DNA of 64,000 nucleotides from Streptomyces pseudovenezuelae (GCF_001513955.1 NZ_KQ948153.1:157678-221677); one strand, 5' to 3'; shown: positions 51,117-60,251, numbered from the stretch's first letter. The notes: generated by a model from the sequence alone, not told the origin. Made by a program: numbers and translations.

Positions 51117-53951
51117 ATGCCCCCCACCACCACCGCCTCATCGGGTCAGCAGCCCGGCAAGTCCGGCAGGAAGAAGGGGCGCAGAGCCCGCCTGATCGTT
51201 CTCGTGCTCGTCCTGGCCCTCGTGGGCGCCGTCGCCTACGGCGGGTACTGGTCGGTGAGCACGGTCCGCGCGTCCTTCCCGCAGACCAAGGGCTCGATCG
51301 AGCTCGACGGCCTCTCGGGCCCCGTGGACGTCAAGCGCGACAGTTACGGCATCCCGCAGATCTACGCCTCCTCCGACGCGGACCTGTTCATGGCCCAGGG
51401 CTACGTCCAGGCGCAGGACCGGTTCTACGAGATGGACGTGCGCCGGCACATGACCTCCGGGCGCCTGTCGGAGATGTTCGGCAAGGGCCAGGTCGACGAC
51501 GACGAGTTCCTGCGCACGCTGGGCTGGGACCGGGTGGCGAAGAAGGAGTACGACACCAAGCTGTCGGCCTCCACCAAGAAGTACCTCCAGGCCTACGCCA
51601 AGGGAGTCAATGCCTACCTCCAGGGCAAGAACGGCAAGGACATCTCCCTGGAGTACGCGGCGCTCGGCTTCGAGAACGACTACAAGCCCGAGAAGTGGAC
51701 CCCGGTCGACTCGGTGGCGTGGCTGAAGGCGATGGCCTGGGACCTGCGCGGCAACATGCAGGACGAGATCGACCGCGCCCTGATGACCAGCCGCCTCGGC
51801 CCGAAGCAGATCGCCGACCTGTACCCGGAGTACCCGTACAGCCGCAACCAGGCGATCGTCCAGGAGGGCCAGTACAACGAGCTGACCCAGACCTTCGAGC
51901 AGAACGGCAGCTCGCAGGAGAACGGCCTGTCCGGCACCGGAACGTCCACGGGCGGCACCGGCACCTCCACCGGCGGCACCGGGACGTCCACGGGGGGCAC
52001 CGCGACGGGCACCTCGGCCTCGACCTCGGCCTCGTCCTCGACCGCCTCGGCCCTGCAGAGCCAGCTCTCGGGCCTCTACAACGTCCTGGACGACGTCCCC
52101 ACGGCCGTCGGCGTCAACGGCCAGGGCATCGGCTCGAACTCCTGGGTCGTCGCGGGCTCGCACACCATCACCGGCGCGCCCCTGCTCGCCAACGACCCGC
52201 ACCTGTCCGCCTCGCTGCCGTCCGTCTGGTACCAGATGGGCCTGCACTGCCGGTCCGTCTCCAGCAAGTGCCAGTACGACGTCTCCGGCTACACCTTCGC
52301 GGGCATGCCCGGCGTGGTCATCGGCCACAACGCGAAGATCGCCTGGGGCATGACGAACTCCGGTGTCGACGTCACCGACCTCTACCTGGAGAAGCTCTCC
52401 GGCGACGGCTACCTCTACGACGGCAGGACCAAGCCCTTCACCACGCGCGAGGAGACCATCAAGGTCGCCGGCGGCGCGTCCAAGAAGATCGTCGTCCGCG
52501 AGACGAACAACGGCCCCCTGCTCTCCGACCGCTACGACGAGCTCGTGAAGGTCGGCAAGAAGGCCACCGTCGACAACGCGGCCCCCGACCGCGGCGACGG
52601 CTACGGCGTCGCCCTGCGCTGGACCGCGCTCGACCCGGGCACCTCCATGGACGCCGTGTTCGCGATGGACAAGGCGTCGAACTGGAGCGAGTTCCGCGAG
52701 GCGGCGGCCCTGTTCGACGTGCCCTCGCAGAACCTCGTCTACGCCGACGCCGAGAACATCGGCTACACGCTGCCCGGCCGCATCCCGATCCGCGCCAAGG
52801 GCGACACCGGCGCCATCCCGGCCCCGGGCTGGGACCCCAAGTACGCCTGGACCGGCAAGTACATCGAGCAGGACGAGCTGCCCTACGAGTACAACCCGGA
52901 GCGCGGCTACATCGTCACCGCGAACCAGGCCGTGATCGACAAGGACAAGTACCCCTACACGCTCACCACGGACTGGGGCTACGGCACCCGCAGCCAGCGC
53001 ATCACCGACCTGATCGAGCAGAAGATCAAGGGCGGCGGCAAGATCTCCACCGACGACATGCGCCAGATGCAGCTCGACAACAGCAGCGAGATCGCCAAGC
53101 TGCTGGTGCCCAAGCTGCTGAAGATCGACGTCGAGGACAAGGAAGTCCGTCAGGCGCAGGAGCTCCTGGAGGGCTGGGACTACACCCAGGACGCCGACTC
53201 GGCCGCGGCCGCCTACTTCAACGCGGTGTGGCGCAACATCCTCAAGCTCGCCTTCGGCAACAAGCTGCCCAAGGAGCTTCGGGTCAAGGGCCAGTGCCTG
53301 TGGGTGGACCCGGTCAACACCACCGGGCCCGCCGACCAGACCGACAAGGTCCGCGAGTGCGGCCAGCGCGATGCCGACCAGGCGCAGCCCGACGGCGGTG
53401 ACCGCTGGTTCGAGGTCGTGCGCAAGCTCATGGACGACGAGAACAGCGACTGGTGGAAGACCCCGAAGGGCGTCGGCGACCGCCCCGCGGCCACCGACCG
53501 CGACGGACTGTTCAAGCGCGCCATGATCGACGCCCGCTGGGAGCTGACCGCCAAGCTCGGCAAGGACATCGACACCTGGAGCTGGGGCCGGCTGCACCGC
53601 CTGTTCCTGAAGAACCAGACCATGGGCCTGGAGGGCCCCGGCTTCCTCCAGTACATGCTCAACCGCGGCCCCTGGAAGCTCAGCGGCGGCGAGGCGACGG
53701 TCAACGCCACCGGCTGGAACGCCGCGGGCGGCTACGGCGTCGTCTGGGTGCCGTCGATGCGCATGGTGGTCAACCTCGGCGACCTCGACAAGTCGAAGTG
53801 GATCAACCTCACCGGAGCCTCCGGGCACGCCTACAGCGCGCACTACACCGACCAGACCGGCAAGTGGGTCAAGGGCGAACTGCTGGACTGGTCCTTCTCG
53901 GACGAGGCCGTCGACAAGAGCACGACCGACAGCCTGGTCCTGAAACCGTAA
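51117..53951 (+). CDS. Penicillin acylase family protein (membrane-anchored Ntn hydrolase)
   Basis: 944 aa from ATG 51117. One N-terminal membrane helix (LIVLVLVLALVGAVAYGGYW); alpha-chain region GLSGPVDVKRDSYGIPQIYA; beta-chain nucleophile S340 in GIGSNSW; NPERGYIVTANQ and other family blocks. Members self-cleave before the Ser and hydrolyse amides such as acyl-homoserine lactones or beta-lactams. An insert before the cleavage site (about 280-310) contains three copies of TGTSTGG, a low-complexity linker. A perfect palindrome ends the gene. Confidence 0.93.
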   Translation: MPPTTTASSGQQPGKSGRKKGRRARLIVLVLVLALVGAVAYGGYWSVSTVRASFPQTKGSIELDGLSGPVDVKRDSYGIPQIYASSDADLFMAQGYVQAQDRFYEMDVRRHMTSGRLSEMFGKGQVDDDEFLRTLGWDRVAKKEYDTKLSASTKKYLQAYAKGVNAYLQGKNGKDISLEYAALGFENDYKPEKWTPVDSVAWLKAMAWDLRGNMQDEIDRALMTSRLGPKQIADLYPEYPYSRNQAIVQEGQYNELTQTFEQNGSSQENGLSGTGTSTGGTGTSTGGTGTSTGGTATGTSASTSASSSTASALQSQLSGLYNVLDDVPTAVGVNGQGIGSNSWVVAGSHTITGAPLLANDPHLSASLPSVWYQMGLHCRSVSSKCQYDVSGYTFAGMPGVVIGHNAKIAWGMTNSGVDVTDLYLEKLSGDGYLYDGRTKPFTTREETIKVAGGASKKIVVRETNNGPLLSDRYDELVKVGKKATVDNAAPDRGDGYGVALRWTALDPGTSMDAVFAMDKASNWSEFREAAALFDVPSQNLVYADAENIGYTLPGRIPIRAKGDTGAIPAPGWDPKYAWTGKYIEQDELPYEYNPERGYIVTANQAVIDKDKYPYTLTTDWGYGTRSQRITDLIEQKIKGGGKISTDDMRQMQLDNSSEIAKLLVPKLLKIDVEDKEVRQAQELLEGWDYTQDADSAAAAYFNAVWRNILKLAFGNKLPKELRVKGQCLWVDPVNTTGPADQTDKVRECGQRDADQAQPDGGDRWFEVVRKLMDDENSDWWKTPKGVGDRPAATDRDGLFKRAMIDARWELTAKLGKDIDTWSWGRLHRLFLKNQTMGLEGPGFLQYMLNRGPWKLSGGEATVNATGWNAAGGYGVVWVPSMRMVVNLGDLDKSKWINLTGASGHAYSAHYTDQTGKWVKGELLDWSFSDEAVDKSTTDSLVLKP

Positions 53952-53958
53952 GTCCGAA

Positions 53959-53994
53959 GAAAGGGCCCTCCACACGCGTGTGGAGGGCCCTTTC
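53959..53994. terminator. 36-bp perfect palindrome, bidirectional terminator
   Basis: GAAAGGGCCCTCCACACG (53959-53976) is followed directly by its exact reverse complement (53977-53994). It begins 7 nt after the acylase stop and abuts the stop of the convergent cyclo-ligase gene. Confidence 0.88.
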
Positions 53995-54627
53995 TCATTC
54001 CGGGTCCGGGAAGCGGCGCACGCCCGACGGTGTCACCACCGCGTGCACCGGGCGGTCGTGCTCCTCCTCCGGGACATGCGCGACGACCTCGGAGTCGTAG
54101 AGGAGCACCACGAGCGCCGGTCGTGCGCCCGCGCTCTCCAGGCGCGCGAGCACCCGGTCGTACGACCCCCCGCCGCGCCCCAGGCGCATCCCGCGCCCGT
54201 CCACCGCGAGGCCGGGCAGCAGCACGACGTCGGCGCCGGTCACGGCGTCCGGGCCCAGACGCTCGCCGGACGGCTCGAAAAGGGCCATCTTTCCGCCGTG
54301 CTGGACGCGCGCGAGCGAGCCCTCGCCGGTGTAGGCGCCCCAGTCCAGGTCGTTGTCCGGCAGCAGCGCCGGGAGCAGCACCCGCACGCCCCGCTCGCGC
54401 AGCGCGTCCAGGAGCGCGAGCGTGCCGGGCTCGCTGCCCACGGAGACGTACGCCGCCACCGTGCGCGCACCCGCCAGCTCGGGCAGTCCGAGGGCCCGGC
54501 CGGCCAGCGCGGACGCCGCTTCCCGCACGTCATCGGCCGTCAACCTGTTTCTCACCGCCAGGTACGCTCGACGCAATGTTCGCTTGTCAGGCTCCGTGGG
54601 ACGTCCGACATGACTCAAAGTCTGCAC
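53995..54627 (-). CDS. 5-formyltetrahydrofolate cyclo-ligase
   Basis: 210 aa from GTG 54627, with AAAGGG upstream; frame further upstream to 54675 has poor codon bias and a TTA. ATP/folate motifs: LPALLPDNDLDWGAYTG and VLLPGLAVDGRGMRLGRGGG followed by YDR. It converts 5-formyl-THF to methenyl-THF with ATP. It is divergent from galU with 83 bp between starts. Confidence 0.92.
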   Translation of the reverse strand: MQTLSHVGRPTEPDKRTLRRAYLAVRNRLTADDVREAASALAGRALGLPELAGARTVAAYVSVGSEPGTLALLDALRERGVRVLLPALLPDNDLDWGAYTGEGSLARVQHGGKMALFEPSGERLGPDAVTGADVVLLPGLAVDGRGMRLGRGGGSYDRVLARLESAGARPALVVLLYDSEVVAHVPEEEHDRPVHAVVTPSGVRRFPDPE

Positions 54628-54710
54628 CCGTACCCTTTCAATACGCTCATATAAGAGCTTATTAACCGGAGCCACAGATTCCAGGCAAAGGCACCGGATA
54701 AGGTGCGGAC

Positions 54711-55613
54711 ATGACTCAGTCGCACCCTCGGATCAGCAAGGCTGTCATTCCGGCAGCCGGGCTCGGCACCCGCTTCCTGCCGGCAACCAAGGCCACTCCC
54801 AAGGAGATGCTGCCGGTGGTCGACAAGCCGGCGATCCAGTACGTGGTCGAGGAGGCCGTCGCGGCGGGCCTCGACGACGTCCTCATGATCACGGGACGTA
54901 ACAAGCGCCCCCTGGAGGACCACTTCGACCGCAACTACGAGCTCGAGTCGGCCCTCCAGAAGAAGGGCGACCGCAGCCGGCTCGCCAAGGTCCAGGAGTC
55001 CAGCGACCTCGCCACCATGCACTACGTCCGCCAGGGCGACCCCCGCGGCCTCGGCCACGCGGTCCTGTGCGCGGCCCCCCACGTGGGCCACGAGCCCTTC
55101 GCCGTCCTCCTCGGCGACGACCTGATCGACGCCCGCGACCCCCTGCTCCAGCGGATGATCGAGGTGCAGGAGCAGCACGGCGGCAGCGTGATCGCGCTGA
55201 TGGAGGTCGCGCCCGAGCAGATCCACCTCTACGGCTGTGCCGTCGTCGAGGAGACCGAGGACAGCGACGTCGTCAGGGTCAGCGGCCTCGTCGAGAAGCC
55301 GGACGCCGCCGACGCCCCCTCGAACTACGCGGTCATCGGCCGCTACGTCCTCGACCCGCACATCTTCGACATACTCCGCAAGACCGAGCCCGGCCGGGGC
55401 AACGAGATCCAGCTGACCGACGCCCTCCAGCAGCTCGCACAGGACGAGAAGGTCGGCGGCCCGGTGCACGGCGTCGTCTTCAAGGGCCGCCGCTATGACA
55501 CCGGGGACCGCGGCGACTATCTGCGTGCCATTGTCAGACTCGCGTGCGAACGTGAAGACCTGGGCCCGGACTTCCGGACCTGGCTTCGCAGTTACGTAGC
55601 CGAGGAGATGTAG
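54711..55613 (+). CDS. galU: UTP-glucose-1-phosphate uridylyltransferase
   Basis: 300 aa, ATG 54711. Nucleotide-binding motif GLGTRFLPATKATPKEMLPV, then VVDKPAIQYVVEEAVAAGLD and FAVLLGDDLID. It makes UDP-glucose for cell-wall and exopolysaccharide precursors. moeA starts 4 nt after its stop, so they are co-transcribed, as in many actinobacteria. Confidence 0.95.
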   Translation: MTQSHPRISKAVIPAAGLGTRFLPATKATPKEMLPVVDKPAIQYVVEEAVAAGLDDVLMITGRNKRPLEDHFDRNYELESALQKKGDRSRLAKVQESSDLATMHYVRQGDPRGLGHAVLCAAPHVGHEPFAVLLGDDLIDARDPLLQRMIEVQEQHGGSVIALMEVAPEQIHLYGCAVVEETEDSDVVRVSGLVEKPDAADAPSNYAVIGRYVLDPHIFDILRKTEPGRGNEIQLTDALQQLAQDEKVGGPVHGVVFKGRRYDTGDRGDYLRAIVRLACEREDLGPDFRTWLRSYVAEEM

Positions 55614-55617
55614 GCAT

Positions 55618-56940
55618 TTGAGCAGCGCCGCGCCCCGCCCCGCCGACCAGGACCATCTGTGGTCGGTGGACGAACACCTGGAGGACATCCTCGCGACCGT
55701 CCGGCCCCTCGAACCCATCGAGCTGCAACTGCTCGACGCCCAGGGCTGCGTCCTGGTCGAGGACGTCACGGTCCCGGTGTCCCTGCCCCCGTTCGACAAC
55801 AGCTCCATGGACGGGTACGCGGTACGGGTCGCGGACGTGGCGGGCGCGAGCGAGGAGTTCCCGGCCGTCCTGGACGTCGTCGGGGACGTGGCGGCCGGCC
55901 AGGCCGAGCTGCTGCACGTCGGTCCCGGGCAGGCCGCCCGCATCATGACCGGCGCCCCGCTGCCGCCCGGCGCCGAGACCGTCGTCCCCGTCGAGTGGAC
56001 CGACGGAGGCCTCGGCGAGGGCCCGGTCAGCGGGATGCGCGCCCGCAGCCTCGCCCCCGAGGGCGCCGAGGGGCACGTGCACGTGTACCGGTCCGCCGAG
56101 GCACGCGCGCATGTGCGCGCCCAGGGCAGCGACGTCCGGGCCGGCGACCGCGCCCTGGACGCCGGCACCGTCCTCGGCCCCCCGCAGATCGCCCTCCTCG
56201 CCGCCATCGGCCGCGGCACCGTACGCGTGCGCCCGCGCCCGCGCGTGGTCGTCATGTCCACCGGCAGCGAACTGGTCCAGCCCGACGAGAGTCTCGGCAT
56301 CGGCCAGATCTACGACTCCAACAGCTTCGCCCTCACCGCGGCCGCCCGGGACGCCGGCGCCATCGCCTACCGGGTGGGCGCCGTCGCCGACGACGCCGAG
56401 ACCCTGCGCTCCACCATCGAGGACCAGCTCGTCCGCGCCGACCTCGTGGTCACCACCGGCGGCGTGAGCGTGGGGGCGTACGACGTCGTCAAGGAGGCCC
56501 TGTCCTCCGTCGCCGACGAGGACGAGCCGGGCAGCGGGGTCGACTTCCGCAAGCTCGCCATGCAGCCCGGCAAGCCCCAGGGCTTCGGCACCATCGGCCC
56601 CGACCACACCCCGCTGCTCGCCCTGCCCGGCAACCCGGTGTCGTCGTACGTCTCCTTCGAACTGTTCGTCCGCCCCGCGATCCGCACCCTCATGGGCCTC
56701 GACGACGTGCACCGGCCGCGGACCCGGGCCACCCTGACCGCGAAGAAGGCGCTGACCTCGCCCAAGGGACGCCGGCAGTTCCTGCGCGGCGCCTACGCCG
56801 ACGGCTCGGTCGCCCCGGTCGGCGGCGCCGGCTCCCACCTGGTGGCCGCCCTCGCGCAGGCGGACGCGCTGATCGTCGTACCGGAGGACGTGGAGTCCGT
56901 CGAGCCCGGCGCCGAGGTCGAAGTGGTCCTGCTCGGCTGA
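55618..56940 (+). CDS. moeA: Molybdopterin molybdenumtransferase MoeA / gephyrin-like Glp
   Basis: 440 aa from TTG 55618, with GGAG upstream. MoeA domains: N-terminal SVDEHLEDILATVRPLEPIE, LPPFDNSSMDGYAVRV, MTGAPLPPGAETVVP; MPT-binding STGSELV and VVTTGGVSVGAYD; GNPVSSYVSFELF. The galU-moeA-moaC-mogA-GNAT-sepX order equals the locus in which corynebacterial Glp, a MoeA homologue, binds FtsZ and the membrane receptor GlpR. A cell-division role besides, or instead of, molybdenum insertion should be considered. Confidence 0.92.
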   Translation: MSSAAPRPADQDHLWSVDEHLEDILATVRPLEPIELQLLDAQGCVLVEDVTVPVSLPPFDNSSMDGYAVRVADVAGASEEFPAVLDVVGDVAAGQAELLHVGPGQAARIMTGAPLPPGAETVVPVEWTDGGLGEGPVSGMRARSLAPEGAEGHVHVYRSAEARAHVRAQGSDVRAGDRALDAGTVLGPPQIALLAAIGRGTVRVRPRPRVVVMSTGSELVQPDESLGIGQIYDSNSFALTAAARDAGAIAYRVGAVADDAETLRSTIEDQLVRADLVVTTGGVSVGAYDVVKEALSSVADEDEPGSGVDFRKLAMQPGKPQGFGTIGPDHTPLLALPGNPVSSYVSFELFVRPAIRTLMGLDDVHRPRTRATLTAKKALTSPKGRRQFLRGAYADGSVAPVGGAGSHLVAALAQADALIVVPEDVESVEPGAEVEVVLLG

Positions 56941-57002
56941 GCACTCCTGGTTGGCGGTACCGTGTCGCGCACAACAGGCCGGACCGGGAGCGCCGCACAA
57001 CC

Positions 57003-57482
57003 ATGAGTACGCAGGACCGACTGACGCACATCGACGAAGCGGGGGCCGCCCGCATGGTCGATGTCTCCGGCAAGGACGTCACCGCACGCACCGCGCGCGC
57101 GAGTGGACGCGTCCTCGTGTCGCCCCGAGTGATCGAGCTGCTGCGCGGCGAGGGCGTCCCCAAGGGCGACGCCCTGGCCACCGCGCGCATCGCGGGCATC
57201 ATGGGCGCCAAACGCACCCCGGATCTGATTCCGCTGTGCCACCCGTTGTCGGTGTCCGGTGTGACACTGGATCTGTCGGTCGCGGACGACGCCGTGGAGA
57301 TCCTGGCCACCGTGAGGACGACGGACCGCACGGGCGTCGAGATGGAGGCCCTCACCGCGGTCTCCGTCGCCGCGCTCACCGTGATCGACATGGTCAAGGC
57401 GGTCGACAAGGGAGCGGTCATCACGGACGTACGGGTCGAGGAGAAGACGGGCGGCAAGTCGGGCGACTGGAGCCGGGCATGA
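57003..57482 (+). CDS. moaC: Cyclic pyranopterin monophosphate synthase MoaC
   Basis: 159 aa from ATG 57003. Full MoaC: LTHIDEAGAARMVDVSGKDV, ARIAGIMGAKRTPDLIPLCHP, VEMEALTAVSVAALTVIDM with the catalytic K in VKAVDKG. It converts the MoaA product to cPMP. It overlaps mogA by ATGA and sits within the moeA operon. Confidence 0.95.
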   Translation: MSTQDRLTHIDEAGAARMVDVSGKDVTARTARASGRVLVSPRVIELLRGEGVPKGDALATARIAGIMGAKRTPDLIPLCHPLSVSGVTLDLSVADDAVEILATVRTTDRTGVEMEALTAVSVAALTVIDMVKAVDKGAVITDVRVEEKTGGKSGDWSRA

Positions 57483-57985
57483 CGTACCGCGCTCTGGTGG
57501 TCACCGCCTCCAACCGAGCCGCCGCCGGGGTCTACGAGGACAAGGGCGGCCCGCTGATCGCCCATGGACTCGGCGGCTTCGGCTTCACCGTCGAGGGGCC
57601 GCAGGTCGTCCCCGACGGCGACCCGGTCCGCGACGCCCTGCGTGCGGGCGTCGCGGCCGGATACGACGTCATCGTCACCACCGGCGGCACCGGCATCTCG
57701 CCCACCGACCGCACCCCCGAGGCGACCCGCGAGGTGATCGAGTACGAGGTGCCCGGCATCGCGGAGGCCGTCCGGGCGTTCGGACGGGACAAGGTGCCGA
57801 CCGCCGCGCTCTCCCGGGGACTGGCCGGAGTGGCGGGACACACGCTGATCGTCAACCTGCCGGGTTCCAGTGGCGGGGTGAAGGACGGACTGGCCGTCCT
57901 GGAGCCCCTGTTGATCCACGCCGTCGACCAGATCCGCGGCGGAGACCACCCCAGACCCGGCGCCGGCAGTGGGGGTGCGAGCTGA
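57479..57985 (+). CDS. mogA: Molybdopterin adenylyltransferase MogA/MoaB
   Basis: 168 aa from ATG 57479. MPT-binding fold: TASNRAAAGVYEDKGGPLI, VIVTTGGTGISPTDRTPEA, SRGLAGVAGHTLIVNLPGS. It adenylates molybdopterin before metal insertion by MoeA. The C-terminal tail (RPGAGSGGAS) is disordered. It overlaps the next gene by 4 nt (CTGA). Confidence 0.94.
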   Translation: MTYRALVVTASNRAAAGVYEDKGGPLIAHGLGGFGFTVEGPQVVPDGDPVRDALRAGVAAGYDVIVTTGGTGISPTDRTPEATREVIEYEVPGIAEAVRAFGRDKVPTAALSRGLAGVAGHTLIVNLPGSSGGVKDGLAVLEPLLIHAVDQIRGGDHPRPGAGSGGAS

Positions 57986-58620
57986 ACAGCCCGTCCTGGC
58001 CCGCCGTACTGGCGGACGGCGATGTCGTCCTGAGGCCGATAAAGATGCGTGACCAGCGGGTGTGGCGCGAGGTGAACCGGCGCAACCGGGACTGGCTGCG
58101 CCCCTGGGAGGCGACCATTCCGCCGCCCACCCCGAGCGGCCCGATCGCGCACCGGCCGACCTACCGCCAGATGGTCCGGCACCTGCGGTCCGAGGCGAAC
58201 GCGGGGCGGATGCTGCCCTTCGTCATCGAGTACCGGGGCCAGCTGGTCGGGCAGTTGACGGTCGCCGGGATCACCTGGGGCTCGATGTGCTCGGGACACG
58301 TCGGCTACTGGGTGGACCAGTCGGTGGCCGGGCGCGGGGTGATGCCGACCGCCGTGGCCCTTGTCGTGGACCACTGTTTCCGCACGGTCGGGCTGCACCG
58401 CATCGAGGTCTGCATTCGCCCCGAGAACGTGCCCAGCCGACGGGTGGTGGAGAAACTCGGATTCCGCGAGGAGGGTCTGCGACCGCGCTATCTCCACATC
58501 GACGGGGCCTGGAGGGACCATCTCGTGTTCGCGCTCACCGCGGAAGAGGTGCCCGAGGGGTTGCTCAGGCGCTGGCAGCGGGCACGCTCCAGCAGTACGC
58601 CGCACGACAATCCCGCATAG
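57982..58620 (+). CDS. RimJ/RimL-type GNAT N-acetyltransferase
   Basis: 212 aa if started at CTG 57982, which overlaps the mogA stop and is preceded by GGGGG. The first obvious ATG (58045) would remove the first beta strand (LADGDVVLRPIKMRD) of the fold, so it is unlikely. Acetyl-CoA motif QSVAGRGVMPTAVALVVDH and ENVPSRRVVEKLGFREEG are present. In streptomycetes and mycobacteria a rimJ gene regularly sits in this molybdopterin/division locus. Its target may be a protein N-terminus. Confidence 0.85.
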   Translation: MNSPSWPAVLADGDVVLRPIKMRDQRVWREVNRRNRDWLRPWEATIPPPTPSGPIAHRPTYRQMVRHLRSEANAGRMLPFVIEYRGQLVGQLTVAGITWGSMCSGHVGYWVDQSVAGRGVMPTAVALVVDHCFRTVGLHRIEVCIRPENVPSRRVVEKLGFREEGLRPRYLHIDGAWRDHLVFALTAEEVPEGLLRRWQRARSSSTPHDNPA

Positions 58621-58786
58621 AGGTTCGAGGGAACGCGGAAATTGAATAAGTGTTCGAAAATGATCGGTGCATGACCGTCTCAGGGCATTGAATTCGCGTC
58701 TGAGGCGGCCTGCTGATCGGATCGGTCACAAAAAAAGCTCGAAATATCAGCCAGATCGTGCGACACACCGGCGCAATTGGCAGATG

Positions 58787-58817
58787 GCCTCACGCAAACC
58801 CCTCTACCGTGTGAGGC
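58787..58817. promoter_or_regulatory. Inverted repeat over the sepX promoter
   Basis: GCCTCAC (58787-58793) and GTGAGGC (58811-58817) flank a TACCGT box and end directly at the sepX start codon. The 197-bp intergenic region before it is unusually AT-rich for this genome and holds no gene. Confidence 0.45.
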
Positions 58818-60080
58818 GTGAGCAGCAGCGGCCTCATCTACGCAGTCATTGTCGGGGCCTGGGCCGCCTACTTGGTGCCGATGTGGCTCCGTAGGCAGGA
58901 CGAGCTGAACGAGGCCCGTCCGACGGAACGCTTCAGCACCGCCATCCGGTTGCTCTCCGGACGGGCGGGCATGGAGCGTCGGTACGCCAAGGACCTGCGC
59001 GCGCGCTCCACCGACGAGGGGGAGCGCGGCGCCGACGAACCGGACGCCGTCACCGACTCGGTGGACGTCCGGGCCTTCGCCATGCCTCCGACCCGTCCGC
59101 AGACCCAGGCGACGGTCCAGCCGCCGGCTTCGGAACGCCGCGAGGCGACGCGTGAGCACGCGCGGGAAGCCGAGCGGGAAGCAGGACACGGCGACCCCGC
59201 GCGCGAGAAAACGCACGCGCCGGCGCCGGAACACGGCGGCGCCCCGACGCGGAAGCAGACACCCGCGTCCGCCGCCCGGCGCACGGCCGCCGCGGAGGCG
59301 GCAGCAGCGCGCGCCCGGCGCACGAAGGTGCTCGCGCGCCGACGGCGTACCACGGTGATGCTCTTCCTCGCCTTCACCCTCGGCGCGATCGTCGCCGCCG
59401 TCGGAGGACTCGCCTTCCTGTGGGCGCCCGGCGTCCCCGCGGTGATGCTCAGCGGGTACATCGCCTACCTGCGCTCCCAGGAACGCCGCCGCTTCGCCTA
59501 CCAGATGGACCGGCGCCGGGCCGAGGCCGCCGCCCAGCACCTGCGCGAGCGGGCCCGCCAACCGCGCAGGCGCGCCTCCGTGAGCACCGGCGTGGACGCC
59601 GACGAACCGGACGAGGGACGAGGAGCGGAGACCGATCCCGGGCTCTCGGCACTCGCCGCCGACCGGCGCGCCCTCGTCGAGCAGACCGACCACGCCGAAT
59701 GGGTCGACCAGCAGCGCGAACGGCAGCGCAGGCCGGGGCACGGGGACAGCTGGGACCCGGTCCCGGTGCCGCTGCCGACATACGTGACCGCGCCGGTCGC
59801 CCCGCGGGCCACCTCGGACGTGGACCTCGGCGCCCCGGACGCGTGGAGTTCGGCCCGGTCCAGCACCGCGGCCCCCGAGCACACCGGCCACGAGACGGCA
59901 CCCGTCGCGGAGGACGAGGGATCGGATGAGCCGTCCGCCGACGAGGAGGACAGGCCCTCGGCGGACGGACGCACCGACGCCCGCCGCGCCGCCTCCGCCC
60001 GCCGGGCACGCGAACGCGGCCGCACCCCGCTCTTCGACCAGTACGAGGAAGGCGAACGGCCGCGCGCGGCCAACGAGTGA
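58818..60080 (+). CDS. sepX: Divisome membrane protein SepX (GlpR)
   Basis: 420 aa from GTG 58818, probably nearly leaderless. Membrane helix at the extreme N-terminus (SSGLIYAVIVGAWAAYLVPM), then a long charged, disordered segment (25-170), two further helices (about 178-218, MLFLAFTLGAIVAAVGGLAF and onward) and a C-terminal disordered tail ending TPLFDQYEEGERPRAANE. This matches SepX of S. venezuelae and GlpR of Corynebacterium, conserved membrane proteins that stabilise FtsZ/DivIVA structures. The locus with moeA/glp supports it. Confidence 0.85.
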   Translation: MSSSGLIYAVIVGAWAAYLVPMWLRRQDELNEARPTERFSTAIRLLSGRAGMERRYAKDLRARSTDEGERGADEPDAVTDSVDVRAFAMPPTRPQTQATVQPPASERREATREHAREAEREAGHGDPAREKTHAPAPEHGGAPTRKQTPASAARRTAAAEAAAARARRTKVLARRRRTTVMLFLAFTLGAIVAAVGGLAFLWAPGVPAVMLSGYIAYLRSQERRRFAYQMDRRRAEAAAQHLRERARQPRRRASVSTGVDADEPDEGRGAETDPGLSALAADRRALVEQTDHAEWVDQQRERQRRPGHGDSWDPVPVPLPTYVTAPVAPRATSDVDLGAPDAWSSARSSTAAPEHTGHETAPVAEDEGSDEPSADEEDRPSADGRTDARRAASARRARERGRTPLFDQYEEGERPRAANE

Positions 60081-60169
60081 GCTTCGGCGCCGGGTTCGCC
60101 GTGCCCTGACCAGCCGGGAACGGATTTCCAAGCACCGGGACGGGGATGCTAGAGTTTCACTCGTTGCAA

Positions 60170-60243
60170 GGGCCTGTGGCGCAGTCCGGTAGCGCACCTC
60201 GTTCGCATCGAGGGGGCCAGGGGTTCGAATCCCCTCAGGTCCA
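60170..60243 (+). tRNA. tRNA-Ala, anticodon CGC
   Basis: A complete cloverleaf: acceptor GGGCCTG (60170-60176) with CAGGTCC, D arm with GTCCGGTA, anticodon loop TTCGCAT with CGC at 60204-60206, T arm GGGG-TTCGAAT-CCCC, discriminator A 60243. CCA is not encoded. A strong terminator follows. Confidence 0.95.
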
Positions 60244-60251
60244 CGCATCAT

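Noticed and set aside
54628..54675. Upstream extension of the cyclo-ligase to ATG 54675
   Set aside because: Low third-position GC, a TTA codon and overlap with the divergent promoter; GTG 54627 has a ribosome binding site.
55659..57482. Single 607-aa frame covering moeA and moaC
   Set aside because: The first part is an out-of-frame shadow of moeA; moaC begins at ATG 57003.
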